From Saprospiraceae bacterium (GTDB lineage Bacteria; Bacteroidota; Bacteroidia; Chitinophagales; Saprospiraceae), in assembly GCA_013360405.1 (NCBI GenBank), contig JABWBR010000020.1, positions 1 to 64,000 on the forward strand: a stretch of DNA of 64,000 nucleotides, in the 5' to 3' direction. The position numbers were made by a program, and so were the translations under genes. Below the pieces are notes generated by a model. It made no database searches and was not told the DNA's origin. It worked only from the letters and a program-made list of their open reading frames with translations. How positions within the stretch are numbered: position 1 is the stretch's first letter; each line of letters opens with the position of its first letter. Shown one piece after another: positions 17,989-26,995 of the stretch.

Positions 17989-20190
17989 ATGTACTTACTT
18001 TTAGGTGAAAAATCAGCACCAACTTTGTTGATGCTACCGCTAATCGCTTTCTTTGCCGCCTGTACAGGCGATAAAACCGCCGAAAGCGAAAACCAATCCT
18101 ATATGTCACCCATGTATGCCAAAGCCGACAGCTTACAGTCGCCGGCTGCCAAATTAGAGCCCAAAGAGCTCTCAATCCATGGCGATACCCGTATCGACAA
18201 CTACTTCTGGCTCAACAACCGTGAAAATCCCGACGTAGTCGAGTATCTGAAAGCCGAAAATACCTACCTCGAGCAGGTCACTTCGCACACCAAAGCCTTC
18301 CAGGACAAACTCTTCCAGGAAATGAAAGGCCGTATCAAGGAGGAGGACCAGTCAGTGCCTTACAAAGACAACGGCTATTACTACCTCACGCGCTACGAAC
18401 AGGGCCAGGAATACCCCATCTACGCCCGCAAAAAAGGCAGTCTCGCAGCAAAAGAAGAGATCATGCTCAACGTCAATGAAATGGCCAAGCCCTATAAATT
18501 CTACAACGCCGCCGGCCTCTCAGTGAGCCCCGACAACAAAATTCTGGCTTTCGGCGAGGATACGCTCAGCCGGCGCATTTATACCATTAAATTCAAAAAC
18601 CTCGAAACAGGTAAGATGCTGGCCGATGAAATTCCTGGCGCTACCGGCAGCACAGCCTGGGCCAACGACAACAAAACCGTGTTTTATACCCTGAAAGACG
18701 CCACTACACTGCGCGGCTACAAGATCATGAAGCACAAGCTGGGCACGCCGACTACGAAAGACGTAGCCATTTTTGAAGAAAAAGACGAAACCTTCGGCAC
18801 GGTGGCGTACAAAACCAAATCGAAGAAGTACATCGTTATCGCCTCTTACGCTACGCTTTCGCAGGAATACCAGGTGATAGAAGCCGACAAACCCGACGGC
18901 AAATTCCGCGTCATCCAACCCCGCGAACGCGGCCTCGAATACGATTTCGACCACTACGGCGATAAGTTTTACATCCGCACCAACTGGAATGCCAAGAATT
19001 TCAAGTTGATGGAAACACCCGAAAAGGCCACCACCAAAGAAAACTGGAAAGATCTGATTCCCCACCGCGAAGACGTGCTGCTGGAGGGTATTGAGATATT
19101 CAAAAATTATCTGGTACTCACCGAGCGCAAAGGCGGTATCACCCAGTTGCGCATCCGCCCCTGGAACAGCAGCGCCGAGCACTACATCAAATTCCCCGAA
19201 GACGCCTATGTAGCATACGTGGGCACCAACCCCGAATTCGACACCGAACTGCTGCGCCTGGGCTACCAGTCGATGACTACGCCGGCAACCACCTACGACT
19301 ACCACATGTCGACCAAGGCTTTTGACATGCTCAAGCAGCAGCCGGTACTCGGAGGTTTCGACGCCGCCAACTATGTGTCGGAGCGCATCTTCGTCACCGC
19401 CCGCGATGGCGCCAAAGTGCCGGTATCCATAGTGTACCGCAAAGGCTACAAAAAAGACGGCAAAGCTCCCCTGCTGCTATACGGCTATGGTTCTTACGGC
19501 GCCAGCATGGAGCCCTACTTCAGCTCAACCCGCCTCAGCCTGCTCGACCGCGGCTTCGGCTATGCCATTGCGCATATCCGTGGCGGACAGGAGATGGGCC
19601 GCCAGTGGTACGACGACGGTAAATTGCTTAAAAAGAAAAATACCTTCACCGACTTTATCGACTGCGCAGAATACCTGGTGAACAACAAATACGCCGCCAA
19701 AGACCAGCTTTTTGCTATGGGCGGCAGCGCCGGCGGATTGCTGATGGGCGCCGTGGTGAATATGCGCCCCGACCTGTGGAAAGGCGTCGTAGCCGCCGTG
19801 CCCTTTGTGGATGTGATCACCACGATGCTCGACGAAAGCATCCCCCTCACCACCGGTGAATTTGACGAGTGGGGCAACCCCAAAGACAAGGCTTACTACG
19901 ACTACATCAAGTCGTATTCGCCCTACGACAATCTGGAAGCTAAAGACTATCCCGCTATGCTGGTCACCACCGGCCTGCACGACTCACAGGTGCAGTACTG
20001 GGAACCTGCCAAGTGGGTGGCCAAGTTGCGCACCATTAAAACCGATAAAAATCCCTTACTCCTGCATACGAATATGGAAGCTGGCCACGGCGGCGCCTCC
20101 GGGCGCTTTGAAAGCCTCAAGGAAATCGCGCTGGAATACGCCTTTATCCTCGATCTGGCCGGTAAAGCGGATGCGGAAGTGAAGAATTAA
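17989..20190 (+). CDS. ptrB: S9A oligopeptidase B-type serine peptidase, predicted lipoprotein
   Basis: 733 residues. The C-terminal alpha/beta-hydrolase domain has GGSAGG with nucleophile S580, an aspartate in TGLHDSQVQYWEP and a histidine in NMEAGHGGASGRF, completing the triad. The N-terminal part is the seven-bladed propeller domain of prolyl oligopeptidases, with the conserved RIDNYFWLNNRENPDV of protease II. Family members cut short peptides after basic residues. The N-terminus holds a lipobox-like FFAAC (C25), suggesting export and lipid anchoring, which is common for Bacteroidota homologues. A decamer array begins at the base after the stop. Confidence 0.9.
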   Translation: MYLLLGEKSAPTLLMLPLIAFFAACTGDKTAESENQSYMSPMYAKADSLQSPAAKLEPKELSIHGDTRIDNYFWLNNRENPDVVEYLKAENTYLEQVTSHTKAFQDKLFQEMKGRIKEEDQSVPYKDNGYYYLTRYEQGQEYPIYARKKGSLAAKEEIMLNVNEMAKPYKFYNAAGLSVSPDNKILAFGEDTLSRRIYTIKFKNLETGKMLADEIPGATGSTAWANDNKTVFYTLKDATTLRGYKIMKHKLGTPTTKDVAIFEEKDETFGTVAYKTKSKKYIVIASYATLSQEYQVIEADKPDGKFRVIQPRERGLEYDFDHYGDKFYIRTNWNAKNFKLMETPEKATTKENWKDLIPHREDVLLEGIEIFKNYLVLTERKGGITQLRIRPWNSSAEHYIKFPEDAYVAYVGTNPEFDTELLRLGYQSMTTPATTYDYHMSTKAFDMLKQQPVLGGFDAANYVSERIFVTARDGAKVPVSIVYRKGYKKDGKAPLLLYGYGSYGASMEPYFSSTRLSLLDRGFGYAIAHIRGGQEMGRQWYDDGKLLKKKNTFTDFIDCAEYLVNNKYAAKDQLFAMGGSAGGLLMGAVVNMRPDLWKGVVAAVPFVDVITTMLDESIPLTTGEFDEWGNPKDKAYYDYIKSYSPYDNLEAKDYPAMLVTTGLHDSQVQYWEPAKWVAKLRTIKTDKNPLLLHTNMEAGHGGASGRFESLKEIALEYAFILDLAGKADAEVKN

Positions 20191-20290
20191 GGGTTTATGA
20201 GAGGTTATGAAAGGTTATGAGGGGTTATGAGGGGGTACTCTCATCACCCTTCATCGCCCCTCATAACCCCTCATCAACCTTCATCAACCT
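20191..20290. repeat. Intergenic decamer array with inverted arms
   Basis: Ten 10-bp units in register: left arm GGGTTTATGA, GAGGTTATGA, AAGGTTATGA, GGGGTTATGA; central GGGGGTACTC; right arm TCATCACCCT, TCATCGCCCC, TCATAACCCC, TCATCAACCT, TCATCAACCT. Right-arm units are reverse complements of left-arm units. It fills the whole gap from the ptrB stop to 5 nt before the methyltransferase ATG. The same decamer occurs at 60104-60140. Confidence 0.92.
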
Positions 20291-20295
20291 TCTCC

Positions 20296-21090
20296 ATGGA
20301 TAACTACCTCTCCCTCAACCGCGAGCTTTGGAACGCTAAGGTGCCTTACCACCTGCAATCTGAGCTATACGCGCAGGAAGCCTTTATGGCCGGCGCTACC
20401 TCGCTGCAATCTATTGAATTGGAGCAAGTTGGCGATGTAAAGGGCAAAACGCTGTTGCACCTGCAATGCCATTACGGGCAGGATACCTTGTCGTGGGCGC
20501 GCCTGGGCGCCCGGGCCACCGGCATCGACCTTTCCGATGCAGCCATTGCCACTGCGCGCGAGCTCAACGACAAGCTGGGCCTTGACGCCCGCTTTGTCTG
20601 CTGCAACGTCTACGATGTGCCCGAACATATCGACGAGCAATTTGATATCGTATTTACCTCTTACGGCACCATTGGCTGGCTGCCCGACCTCGAAAAGTGG
20701 GGGCAAGTCGTCAATCGAATGCTCAAACCCGGCGGCGAATTTCACTTCGTCGAATTTCATCCCGTGATCTGGATGTTCGACGACGACTTTAAATACATAG
20801 CGTATTCTTATTTTCAACGGGAAGCTATCGTTGAAGAAATCCAGGGTACCTATGCCGACCGCGACGCGCCCATCAAAAATACTTCGATCAGCTGGAACCA
20901 CAGCCTCGACCAGGTGCTGGGGGTGCTTCTGCGCCAAGGGCTGCGTATCGAGCATTTTGCCGAATACGACTGGTCGCCCTACAAGTCTTTTCCACGTATG
21001 ACTCCCTCACCCAATGGAGGCTGGTATCTTGAAGGATACGAAGGCAAATTGCCAATGGTATACGCTTTGAAAGCCACTAAGCCGGAATAA
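20296..21090 (+). CDS. Class I SAM-dependent methyltransferase
   Basis: 264 residues from ATG 20296. Motif I is LLHLQCHYGQDTLSWARLG followed by TGIDLSD, with a later ITS-type strand (FDIVFTSYGTIGWLPD) and a MLKPGGEF loop, all typical of class I methyltransferases of the Methyltransf_11/25 kind. Substrate is unknown; the C-terminal YDWSPYKSFPRM and GWYLEGYEGKLPM are conserved in a Bacteroidota-rich family of small-molecule methyltransferases. The frame is open upstream to 20227, but that extension is made only of the decamer repeat, so the later ATG is preferred. Confidence 0.85.
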   Translation: MDNYLSLNRELWNAKVPYHLQSELYAQEAFMAGATSLQSIELEQVGDVKGKTLLHLQCHYGQDTLSWARLGARATGIDLSDAAIATARELNDKLGLDARFVCCNVYDVPEHIDEQFDIVFTSYGTIGWLPDLEKWGQVVNRMLKPGGEFHFVEFHPVIWMFDDDFKYIAYSYFQREAIVEEIQGTYADRDAPIKNTSISWNHSLDQVLGVLLRQGLRIEHFAEYDWSPYKSFPRMTPSPNGGWYLEGYEGKLPMVYALKATKPE

Positions 21091-21094
21091 GTCT

Positions 21095-21102
21095 TATATT
21101 TG
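21095..21102 (+). promoter_or_regulatory. -7 element for tpiA
   Basis: TATATTTG matches TAnnTTTG and lies 24 nt before the tpiA ATG. A TTTG at 21066-21069 is a possible -33 element although the 25-nt spacing is longer than usual. Confidence 0.6.
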
Positions 21103-21126
21103 GCGCCATAACCTAATACGAGTTTT

Positions 21127-21885
21127 ATGTCAGCACGTCAGCGTTTGGTAGCGGGCAACTGGAAAATGAACAAAAATTACCAGGAAGGCCGCGATCTAAC
21201 TTCAGATATCATCAGGTTGTTGCAACCCACCGAGGTAAAAGTGGTGCTCGCTCCACCGTTCATTCACATGAAAAGCGTGAGCAATATCATTCAGGATATG
21301 ACCCACCTCTACCTGGGCGCCCAGAATTGCCACCAGGAAGAAAAAGGGGCGTATACCGGCGAGGTCTCTGCATCTATGCTGAAATCGACGGGTGTCGACT
21401 ACGTCATTATCGGCCATTCGGAGCGGCGCGAATATTTTGGCGAAACCGATGATTTGCTGGCTAGAAAGGTTGCCGCCGTATTGGCTAATGACATGTTGCC
21501 CATCTTTTGTTGCGGTGAAAAACTGGATATCAGAGAAGCCGGAACCCACGAAGCACTGGTGGCTCAGCAATTAAAAGAAGGATTATTCGGGCTTTCCGCA
21601 GAGGAATTTGCCCGGGTAGTCATTGCCTACGAACCCGTATGGGCTATCGGCACCGGCAAAACCGCCACGCCGCAGCAGGCCCAGGAGATGCATCACCATA
21701 TCCGCAGCCTGATTGCCCGGCAATACGGCAAAGAACTGGCCGAGCAAACCACGATACTCTACGGCGGTAGTTGCAACCCCTCCAATGCCCGCGAGTTATT
21801 TGCCCAACCCGACGTAGACGGCGGACTGATCGGCGGCGCTTCGCTCAAGGCAGAGGATTTTGTGGCCATCGTTAATAGCTTTTAG
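21127..21885 (+). CDS. tpiA: Triosephosphate isomerase
   Basis: 252 residues, full length. The catalytic residues are all present: K13 in GNWKMN, H97 in IIGHSERR and E169 in AYEPVWAIGTG, with the phosphate-binding YGGS near residue 217. It interconverts dihydroxyacetone phosphate and glyceraldehyde-3-phosphate in central carbon metabolism. It has its own -7 element and is followed by a single-arm heptamer array; rarA converges on it from the right. Confidence 0.97.
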   Translation: MSARQRLVAGNWKMNKNYQEGRDLTSDIIRLLQPTEVKVVLAPPFIHMKSVSNIIQDMTHLYLGAQNCHQEEKGAYTGEVSASMLKSTGVDYVIIGHSERREYFGETDDLLARKVAAVLANDMLPIFCCGEKLDIREAGTHEALVAQQLKEGLFGLSAEEFARVVIAYEPVWAIGTGKTATPQQAQEMHHHIRSLIARQYGKELAEQTTILYGGSCNPSNARELFAQPDVDGGLIGGASLKAEDFVAIVNSF

Positions 21886-21912
21886 CAACGATTCAGGGTA
21901 GCGGTAAACGCT

Positions 21913-21961
21913 AATCCAACATTGCAAACATTCAACATCCAACATCAAGCATCCAACATTC
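21913..21961. repeat. Single-arm heptamer array between tpiA and rarA
   Basis: Seven 7-bp units (AATCCAA, CATTGCA, AACATTC, AACATCC, AACATCA, AGCATCC, AACATTC) in register. The last base overlaps the rarA stop codon. The words match the right arm at 11640-11667. No complementary arm is seen here. Confidence 0.75.
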
Positions 21962-23244
21962 TAATACCCATACTTCTCCTTCCATTCCGCTTTCAGCTTT
22001 TGGCGCAGTTTTTCCTCAGCGGCATTGTGCTGGGGGTTGTAAAAGCATTTGCCTGCTATTTCGGCGGGTAAAAACTCCTGCTCGATAAAATTGCCGGGAT
22101 AATCGTGGGCGTATTTGTAGCCCTTGCCGTATTGAAGTTGCTTCATGAGCGAGGTGGGGGCATTGCGCAGGTGCAGCGGCACCGGGAGCGATCCCGTTTG
22201 ACCCACCAAAGCCATAGCCTCGCTGATAGCCACATAAGCCGCGTTGCTTTTTGGGCTGGTAGCCAAATAAATGGCTGCTTGTGATAAAATAATACGGGCT
22301 TCGGGCATGCCGATAGTGTGAACGGCCTGAAAAGCCGTAGTGGCCATCAATAGCGCGTTGGGGTTGGCAAGTCCGACGTCTTCAGCCGCGGCGATCATCA
22401 TACGGCGGGCTATAAACTTCACGTCTTCGCCGCCCTCCAGCATGCGGGCCAGCCAATATACGGCGGCGTTGGGATCGCTGCCGCGAATAGACTTGATAAA
22501 CGCAGAGGCGATATCGTAGTGCTGCTCACCGCCTTTGTCGTACATGGCCAGATGCTGCTGTATAGCTTGCGTGACCAACTCGTCGGTCAAGGTCAGTTTT
22601 TCCTCTGCCGGCATTGTGTCGGCCACCAGTTCGATGGCGTTGAGCAATTTGCGGGCATCGCCGCCTGAATACAAAAGCAGCGCATTATTTTCCACGATGA
22701 TGATCTCTCGCTTTTGCAATTCCTCGTCGTGGTGCAACGCATTTTCGAGCAGGCCCATCAATTCTTCTTTTGATAGGGGGTTGAGCACGTATACCTGGCA
22801 TCGCGACAGGAGAGCGGGGATCACTTCAAAAGAAGGATTCTCCGTGGTGGCGCCGATCAAAGTGATCGTGCCGTCTTCTACCGCACCAAGAAGTGAATCT
22901 TGCTGCGATTTGCTAAAGCGGTGAATTTCATCTATAAATAAAATAGGCTTGGGCGCATTAAAAAAATGCTGTCCGCGGGCGCGCTGAATCATATCCCGTA
23001 CGTCCTTCACCCCCGAGTTGATCGCACTGAGCGTGTGAAACGGGCTTTTTACCTGTTGGGCCAACAGGCGTGCAAGGGTGGTTTTGCCCACTCCCGGAGG
23101 GCCCCACAAGATCATAGAAGGCAGCCTGCCCGTGGCCAGTGCCTTGCTGAGTACAGCCTGCGGTCCTATCAGGTGCTGCTGGCCCACATATTGCTCCAGG
23201 CTCGTGGGCCGCATGCGTTCTGCCAATGGTATCATCCCACTCAT
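21961..23244 (-). CDS. rarA: Replication-associated recombination protein A (AAA+ ATPase)
   Basis: 427 residues from ATG 23244 (an alternative TTG six bases upstream is less likely). The Walker A motif GPPGVGKT (48-55), Walker B FIDEIHRF (about 100) and sensor stretch GATTENPSFEV are those of the clamp-loader-like RarA/MgsA/WRNIP1 family, as are IRGSDPNAAVYWLARML and EDVGLANP in the C-terminal half. RarA acts at stalled replication forks. Convergent with tpiA. Confidence 0.95.
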   Translation of the reverse strand: MSGMIPLAERMRPTSLEQYVGQQHLIGPQAVLSKALATGRLPSMILWGPPGVGKTTLARLLAQQVKSPFHTLSAINSGVKDVRDMIQRARGQHFFNAPKPILFIDEIHRFSKSQQDSLLGAVEDGTITLIGATTENPSFEVIPALLSRCQVYVLNPLSKEELMGLLENALHHDEELQKREIIIVENNALLLYSGGDARKLLNAIELVADTMPAEEKLTLTDELVTQAIQQHLAMYDKGGEQHYDIASAFIKSIRGSDPNAAVYWLARMLEGGEDVKFIARRMMIAAAEDVGLANPNALLMATTAFQAVHTIGMPEARIILSQAAIYLATSPKSNAAYVAISEAMALVGQTGSLPVPLHLRNAPTSLMKQLQYGKGYKYAHDYPGNFIEQEFLPAEIAGKCFYNPQHNAAEEKLRQKLKAEWKEKYGY

Positions 23245-23321
23245 ATACAAGCTTTTCCAGGTTTCAAATTATCAAAACGCGGCGACAATGTTGAATTTTT
23301 TTTCAACAAATCGTTGCAGAA

Positions 23322-23353
23322 TTTGCAAAAAAAGGGAGAAGCGCTTACATTTG
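23322..23353 (+). promoter_or_regulatory. Bacteroidota promoter with -33 and -7 elements
   Basis: TTTG at 23322-23325, a 20-nt spacer and TACATTTG at 23346-23353 fit the TTTG-N17-23-TAnnTTTG consensus very well. It points right, towards the gene at 23515, leaving a leader of about 150 nt that holds no clear ORF or hairpin I could identify. Confidence 0.65.
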
Positions 23354-23514
23354 TCTACACAACCCTCCCATCGACTTATCGCTTATCTGAAGAGGCTTTC
23401 CCTTAAACGCAAACACTACATACCTCTACGTCATCCCGAACCGGTACAAGCTATTAAAAGCTTGACAAGGCCATACATACTATAAAAAACAGCCAACTAA
23501 TCACCCAGCGGTAA

Positions 23515-24447
23515 ATGCGGCTATTCATTTGCGCCGGGTTTGGTTTATTGTTAACAAAGAGAAAACGCACACAGATGACAAGCGCACCTATGTACTCACC
23601 CCCCGTGATACCATCGTCTTTTTTGGAAAAGACGATGGTCGAAACCCAATGTTTTCAAGTTGACGGAGGAAAAAGTACGCTGGTAGTCGGGCTCAGCGGC
23701 ATTCGCGTTACCTTGTCCGCCCTGGCTTGCCGCCATGCCACCGGGCAGATCCCCAGCGGCGATATCAGGCTTGAACTCACCGAATTGGTCAATAAAGGCG
23801 AAATGATTGCGGCCGGTATGTCTAATGCTGCTGAAAATCACCTGCTCGAAAGCGCAGTGGTTTTTCACCTCCAGGCATATGCCGCCGACGGCAGTTTTTT
23901 GTTTTTTGAGACACCCATAGAGGTAGACATCCCTATCGATGAATCGCGATACAACCCGCTCGCATTTCAATTATACTGCGCAGGCCAGTCTTCCCTGCAG
24001 TCGTTTACGGCGTCTTCTGCGCTGCCTAATTGGAAAAAGGCAGCGCCCGGAAAACTGTCTCTGCGCCGGATTCATGGGCGTATGTATGTGCACGGAGCTA
24101 TTTCTTCCACCGGCTGGTGGAATTGCGCGACACCGGTATCCGTGAAAGGAAAACAATACATGATCAGCGCTAAGTGCATTTTTCCAGAACCCGTAGCAGG
24201 GGCGCAAATGACGGCTTTTCTGGCTTTGCACCGCTCGAATACCGTTATGCGCATGTACGAGGGCAAACACCACTTTTCCTCTTTTAACGTACCGCTGAAA
24301 TTGCCGGCCCGTGTACTGGCCGTAGGGCAAGTGGGTGATAAACTCTATTTCAGCGAAACGCTGCTGAAATCCAGTCAGGTATTTTATTACCTTTATATGC
24401 AGGAAGTTGACACAGCTTCCCTGGCTGCGTTTCTCAACAAACTCTGA
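23515..24447 (+). CDS. Uncharacterised Bacteroidota protein
   Basis: 310 residues from ATG 23515, or 290 from ATG 23575; the choice is unsettled. I do not recognise a named domain. The N-terminal part (GIRVTLSAL, GDIRLELTELVNKGEMIAAG, LLES) resembles a beta-sandwich module often seen at the start of secreted Bacteroidota proteins, and the C-terminal part (STGWWNCATPV, FLALHRSNTVMRMYEG, FNVPLKLPARVLAVG) resembles their following domain. No convincing signal peptide is present, so either the start is wrong or it is cytoplasmic. The alkylation-repair gene begins 1 nt after its stop (TGATATG), indicating translational coupling. Confidence 0.7.
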   Translation: MRLFICAGFGLLLTKRKRTQMTSAPMYSPPVIPSSFLEKTMVETQCFQVDGGKSTLVVGLSGIRVTLSALACRHATGQIPSGDIRLELTELVNKGEMIAAGMSNAAENHLLESAVVFHLQAYAADGSFLFFETPIEVDIPIDESRYNPLAFQLYCAGQSSLQSFTASSALPNWKKAAPGKLSLRRIHGRMYVHGAISSTGWWNCATPVSVKGKQYMISAKCIFPEPVAGAQMTAFLALHRSNTVMRMYEGKHHFSSFNVPLKLPARVLAVGQVGDKLYFSETLLKSSQVFYYLYMQEVDTASLAAFLNKL

Positions 24448-24448
24448 T

Positions 24449-25132
24449 ATGGCAAACGTGCTGGATTTTGAGACGGCATTGCGGCAGGTTTTTGAAGCCC
24501 GGGCCGACCCGGAAAATGCCTTTTTTATGAAGCGCTATATGCGCGAAAAGTTCAATTTTTACGGTATTAAAAGCCCCGATCGCAAAAACCTTATCAAAGA
24601 AATAAAGAAGGAGAAGGGCCTTCCCGGCCTTCCGGCATTGCAGGAATTCTGTCGATTTTGCTTTCAGCAAGACGAGCGGGAGTGGCAATACGCAGTCGGC
24701 GACCTCATGGAGCCGCTCGCCCGAAAACTGGACCCCTCGTGGTTGCCCTTACTGGAAGAATTAATCGTTACAAAATCGTGGTGGGATACGGTCGATTTTC
24801 TGTCGCCCAAATTGTGCGGCGGACTATTGCTCGCTCATCCCCATCTGCTGGCGCCCACGGCACTTCGATGGATCGAATCCGACAACTTCTGGCTCCAAAG
24901 GGCTGCTATACTCGTACAGTTGACCTACAAACACAAAACAAACGAGGAACTACTTTTTGCATGTATCACACGCAGGAGCGACAGCAGGGAGTTTTTTGTG
25001 AATAAAGCTGCGGGCTGGGCCTTGCGCCAATACGCACGAGTAGCTCCTGAACAGGTAAGAGCTTTTACGGCTAAAACCAAGCTGGCTCCATTAACCTACA
25101 AGGAGGCCCTTAAGCATCTCGACTTACCCTAA
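24449..25132 (+). CDS. AlkD-family DNA alkylation repair glycosylase
   Basis: 227 residues from ATG 24449. HEAT-like helical repeats with YGIKSPDRKNLIKEI near residue 40, REWQYAVGDLM near residue 75, the TKSWWDTVDF segment (about 105-115) that carries the conserved catalytic Trp/Asp of AlkD, and FWLQRAAILVQL. AlkD-type enzymes excise alkylated bases such as 7-methylguanine and 3-methyladenine without base flipping. The gene directly follows an uncharacterised gene with 1 nt between stop and start, so it is expressed from the same transcript. Confidence 0.88.
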   Translation: MANVLDFETALRQVFEARADPENAFFMKRYMREKFNFYGIKSPDRKNLIKEIKKEKGLPGLPALQEFCRFCFQQDEREWQYAVGDLMEPLARKLDPSWLPLLEELIVTKSWWDTVDFLSPKLCGGLLLAHPHLLAPTALRWIESDNFWLQRAAILVQLTYKHKTNEELLFACITRRSDSREFFVNKAAGWALRQYARVAPEQVRAFTAKTKLAPLTYKEALKHLDLP

Positions 25133-25142
25133 TCCTGCCGGC

Positions 25143-25532
25143 TCAATTGCAATTGATACCCGTTACAAAAAGCTTGTTAGACCAAAAAGCGGCGAACGGC
25201 CTGCCCGTTAGACGCCTCACGTATTCGATCTTTACCTGTATGGTATATACGCCGGGAAAAGGAATAGGAACAGTGCGCTCCGGGTGGTTGGTATGCCAGG
25301 TCCAGCTACCATTCGCATGGGTAACCGTCCACGTGTAGTTGAGTACAGCCGTACTAGGTACCGGTAATGGCGGAGGCGTAACGAGCTTAATAAAAGCGCA
25401 ATTTTCGGCCTCCAGGCCATAGCAAATTTGATTGCCGTTTACACTTGAAATTGTAGTTACCATACCCATTTGTCCGTATGCCAGCGTAGCCAACCCAGTG
25501 GCCATCACCAGCGTCATGATTATTTTTCTCAT
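25143..25532 (-). CDS. Small secreted PKD-like protein
   Basis: 129 residues from the ATG at 25532, which gives a clear signal peptide (MRKIIMTLVMATGLATLAYG). The mature part reads like a single immunoglobulin/PKD-type sandwich: NYTWTVTHANGSWTWHT, then FPGVYTIQVKIEYV. No enzyme motif. It converges on the AlkD-family gene with a 10-nt gap. Function unknown. Confidence 0.7.
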   Translation of the reverse strand: MRKIIMTLVMATGLATLAYGQMGMVTTISSVNGNQICYGLEAENCAFIKLVTPPPLPVPSTAVLNYTWTVTHANGSWTWHTNHPERTVPIPFPGVYTIQVKIEYVRRLTGRPFAAFWSNKLFVTGINCN

Positions 25533-25816
25533 AGTTGCTAATTCAGTTGTGTTACGCGTATTCATGGGAATTTAACTTGAACATGTAATGTATGATCAAT
25601 TGAATATTAAGTAGATAGTGCCTTTCTGATTGCCCAAGATTGCATTGCTTTTGCAACAACTTGTCGGGAGGGTGATTACCTGAACAGGGGGATTAACAAA
25701 TATATATAAACAAAGTTAATAAAATAGTTCAATAAAATCAAGGGATAGAGATAACTAGCCTAAAATTTCTAACAAGCGAACCTTCGTTCAACTTGAAAAA
25801 GCATGCGTATGTGAAA

Positions 25817-26047
25817 TCAGGGAAGAGGTGTTTGAAACGAAACGACAACCACGGGCGTACCCCACATATAGATGGAAAAATCGTCATCGGCATCGTCTAG
25901 CACGACGTCCACCTTCTTGCCGTTGTATTTGAGTTGTTCGGGCATTGATACGGGGCGCCATTCTTCGCCGTTTTCGCCGATGAGGCTCCAAAAGCCGCCG
26001 CTTTGCGGGATATAAGTAACCGTTGCGGTAACTCGTTTTTTCGACAT
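25817..26047 (-). CDS. Small uncharacterised protein linked to the S24 repressor
   Basis: 76 residues from the ATG at 26047 (MSKKRVTATV), 5 nt after the repressor stop codon; the longer frame starting at 26224 only overlaps the repressor and is rejected. The protein is mostly predicted beta-strand (GGFWSLIGENGEEWRP, KYNGKKVDVVLDDADDD), with an acidic stretch in the middle. No family recognised. Tight linkage suggests co-transcription with the repressor. Confidence 0.6.
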   Translation of the reverse strand: MSKKRVTATVTYIPQSGGFWSLIGENGEEWRPVSMPEQLKYNGKKVDVVLDDADDDFSIYMWGTPVVVVSFQTPLP

Positions 26048-26052
26048 GGTTG

Positions 26053-26895
26053 TTAATGTTTGTTTTGACCGTTCACGAAATGCCGGAGGGTTTGTTGCAA
26101 TTCTGCTATTAACTTCGATTGCTGCCCAATGGTTACTGACAATTCTTTGATTTCGTTTTGCAGGTGGTTTTTCAGGTTTTGGGGAGAGGGTAGGAAAGGG
26201 CTTATTTTGGCCCTGACGTACCAAATCTCGCGTACTTCGTTAATGGGAATGCGGTACGTGTCGTAAAAGGAATTGTCGGAGCCCAACTCTACGCAGCGAT
26301 CTTCACGAATACGGTTAAACACGCGTTTGACCACCACGTCTGCCCGGGTAATCACTACATAAACGTAATTATCCTTTAAACCTGTTTCCCAGAGGGTGGG
26401 TTCGAGGAAACTACAAACCACCTTATCGCCTTCAAACAGGGTGGGTTCCATGCTGTCGCCCGCCACATCGAAAGAACGGTGCGTGCCCACTTTGTATTTG
26501 TAGTCGGGTAGGGTAAAAGAGGGAAGCTCCTGCACAAAAACCGGGTTCGACAATTCGCTGACGTAGCCCGCCTGGGCAGGAATTGGCACGTGTACGATGC
26601 GCTCATCGTCTTCTGCGTTAGTCATAACGGTGAGTACCCGGAAATCTTTGTGGTCTTCTTCGGTAAGGAACATAGGGCCGTCGCCGGTGAGCAAATAGGC
26701 GGGGCTGATCTTGTATTTCTCTACGGCTTTTCGGAGCAATTCGATAGTGACATCGCGCCGGCCTTTAAGTATTTCGCTTAAACTTTGAGGTAAGTAGTCG
26801 AGCATGACGGCAAACTGCCTACTGGAACGAACGCGGTTGTCATCACGCAATTTGTCATGACATTTGATAAACCGCTGTGTTACAACACTGTTCAT
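26053..26895 (-). CDS. XRE/S24 LexA-CI-type repressor
   Basis: 280 residues from ATG 26895. The N-terminal ~65 residues form a helix-turn-helix DNA-binding domain (SRQFAVMLDYLPQSLSEIL). The C-terminal domain is an S24 peptidase: nucleophile S148 in GDSMEPT, general base K190 in DVVVKRV, and a potential self-cleavage bond A109-G110 in IPAQAGY, as in LexA and phage CI. The last ~35 residues look like a coiled coil. Such proteins cleave themselves when RecA is activated, so a DNA-damage response role is likely; the targets are not visible. Could be a host regulator or a prophage relic. Confidence 0.87.
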   Translation of the reverse strand: MNSVVTQRFIKCHDKLRDDNRVRSSRQFAVMLDYLPQSLSEILKGRRDVTIELLRKAVEKYKISPAYLLTGDGPMFLTEEDHKDFRVLTVMTNAEDDERIVHVPIPAQAGYVSELSNPVFVQELPSFTLPDYKYKVGTHRSFDVAGDSMEPTLFEGDKVVCSFLEPTLWETGLKDNYVYVVITRADVVVKRVFNRIREDRCVELGSDNSFYDTYRIPINEVREIWYVRAKISPFLPSPQNLKNHLQNEIKELSVTIGQQSKLIAELQQTLRHFVNGQNKH

Positions 26896-26995
26896 AGCAG
26901 GGGAGTTTGTCTTAAACAAAGATAACAATGCCCCCGAATAAAACGCCCAAAACGACAAAGAATTGATCAAAAAAGTGATATTATCATCAGCTCGC

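Noticed and set aside
26048-26224. Longer version of the small gene after the repressor
   Set aside because: The added 59 residues only overlap the repressor gene in another frame and are Pro/Arg-rich; ATG 26047 is 5 nt after the repressor stop, as expected for an operon.
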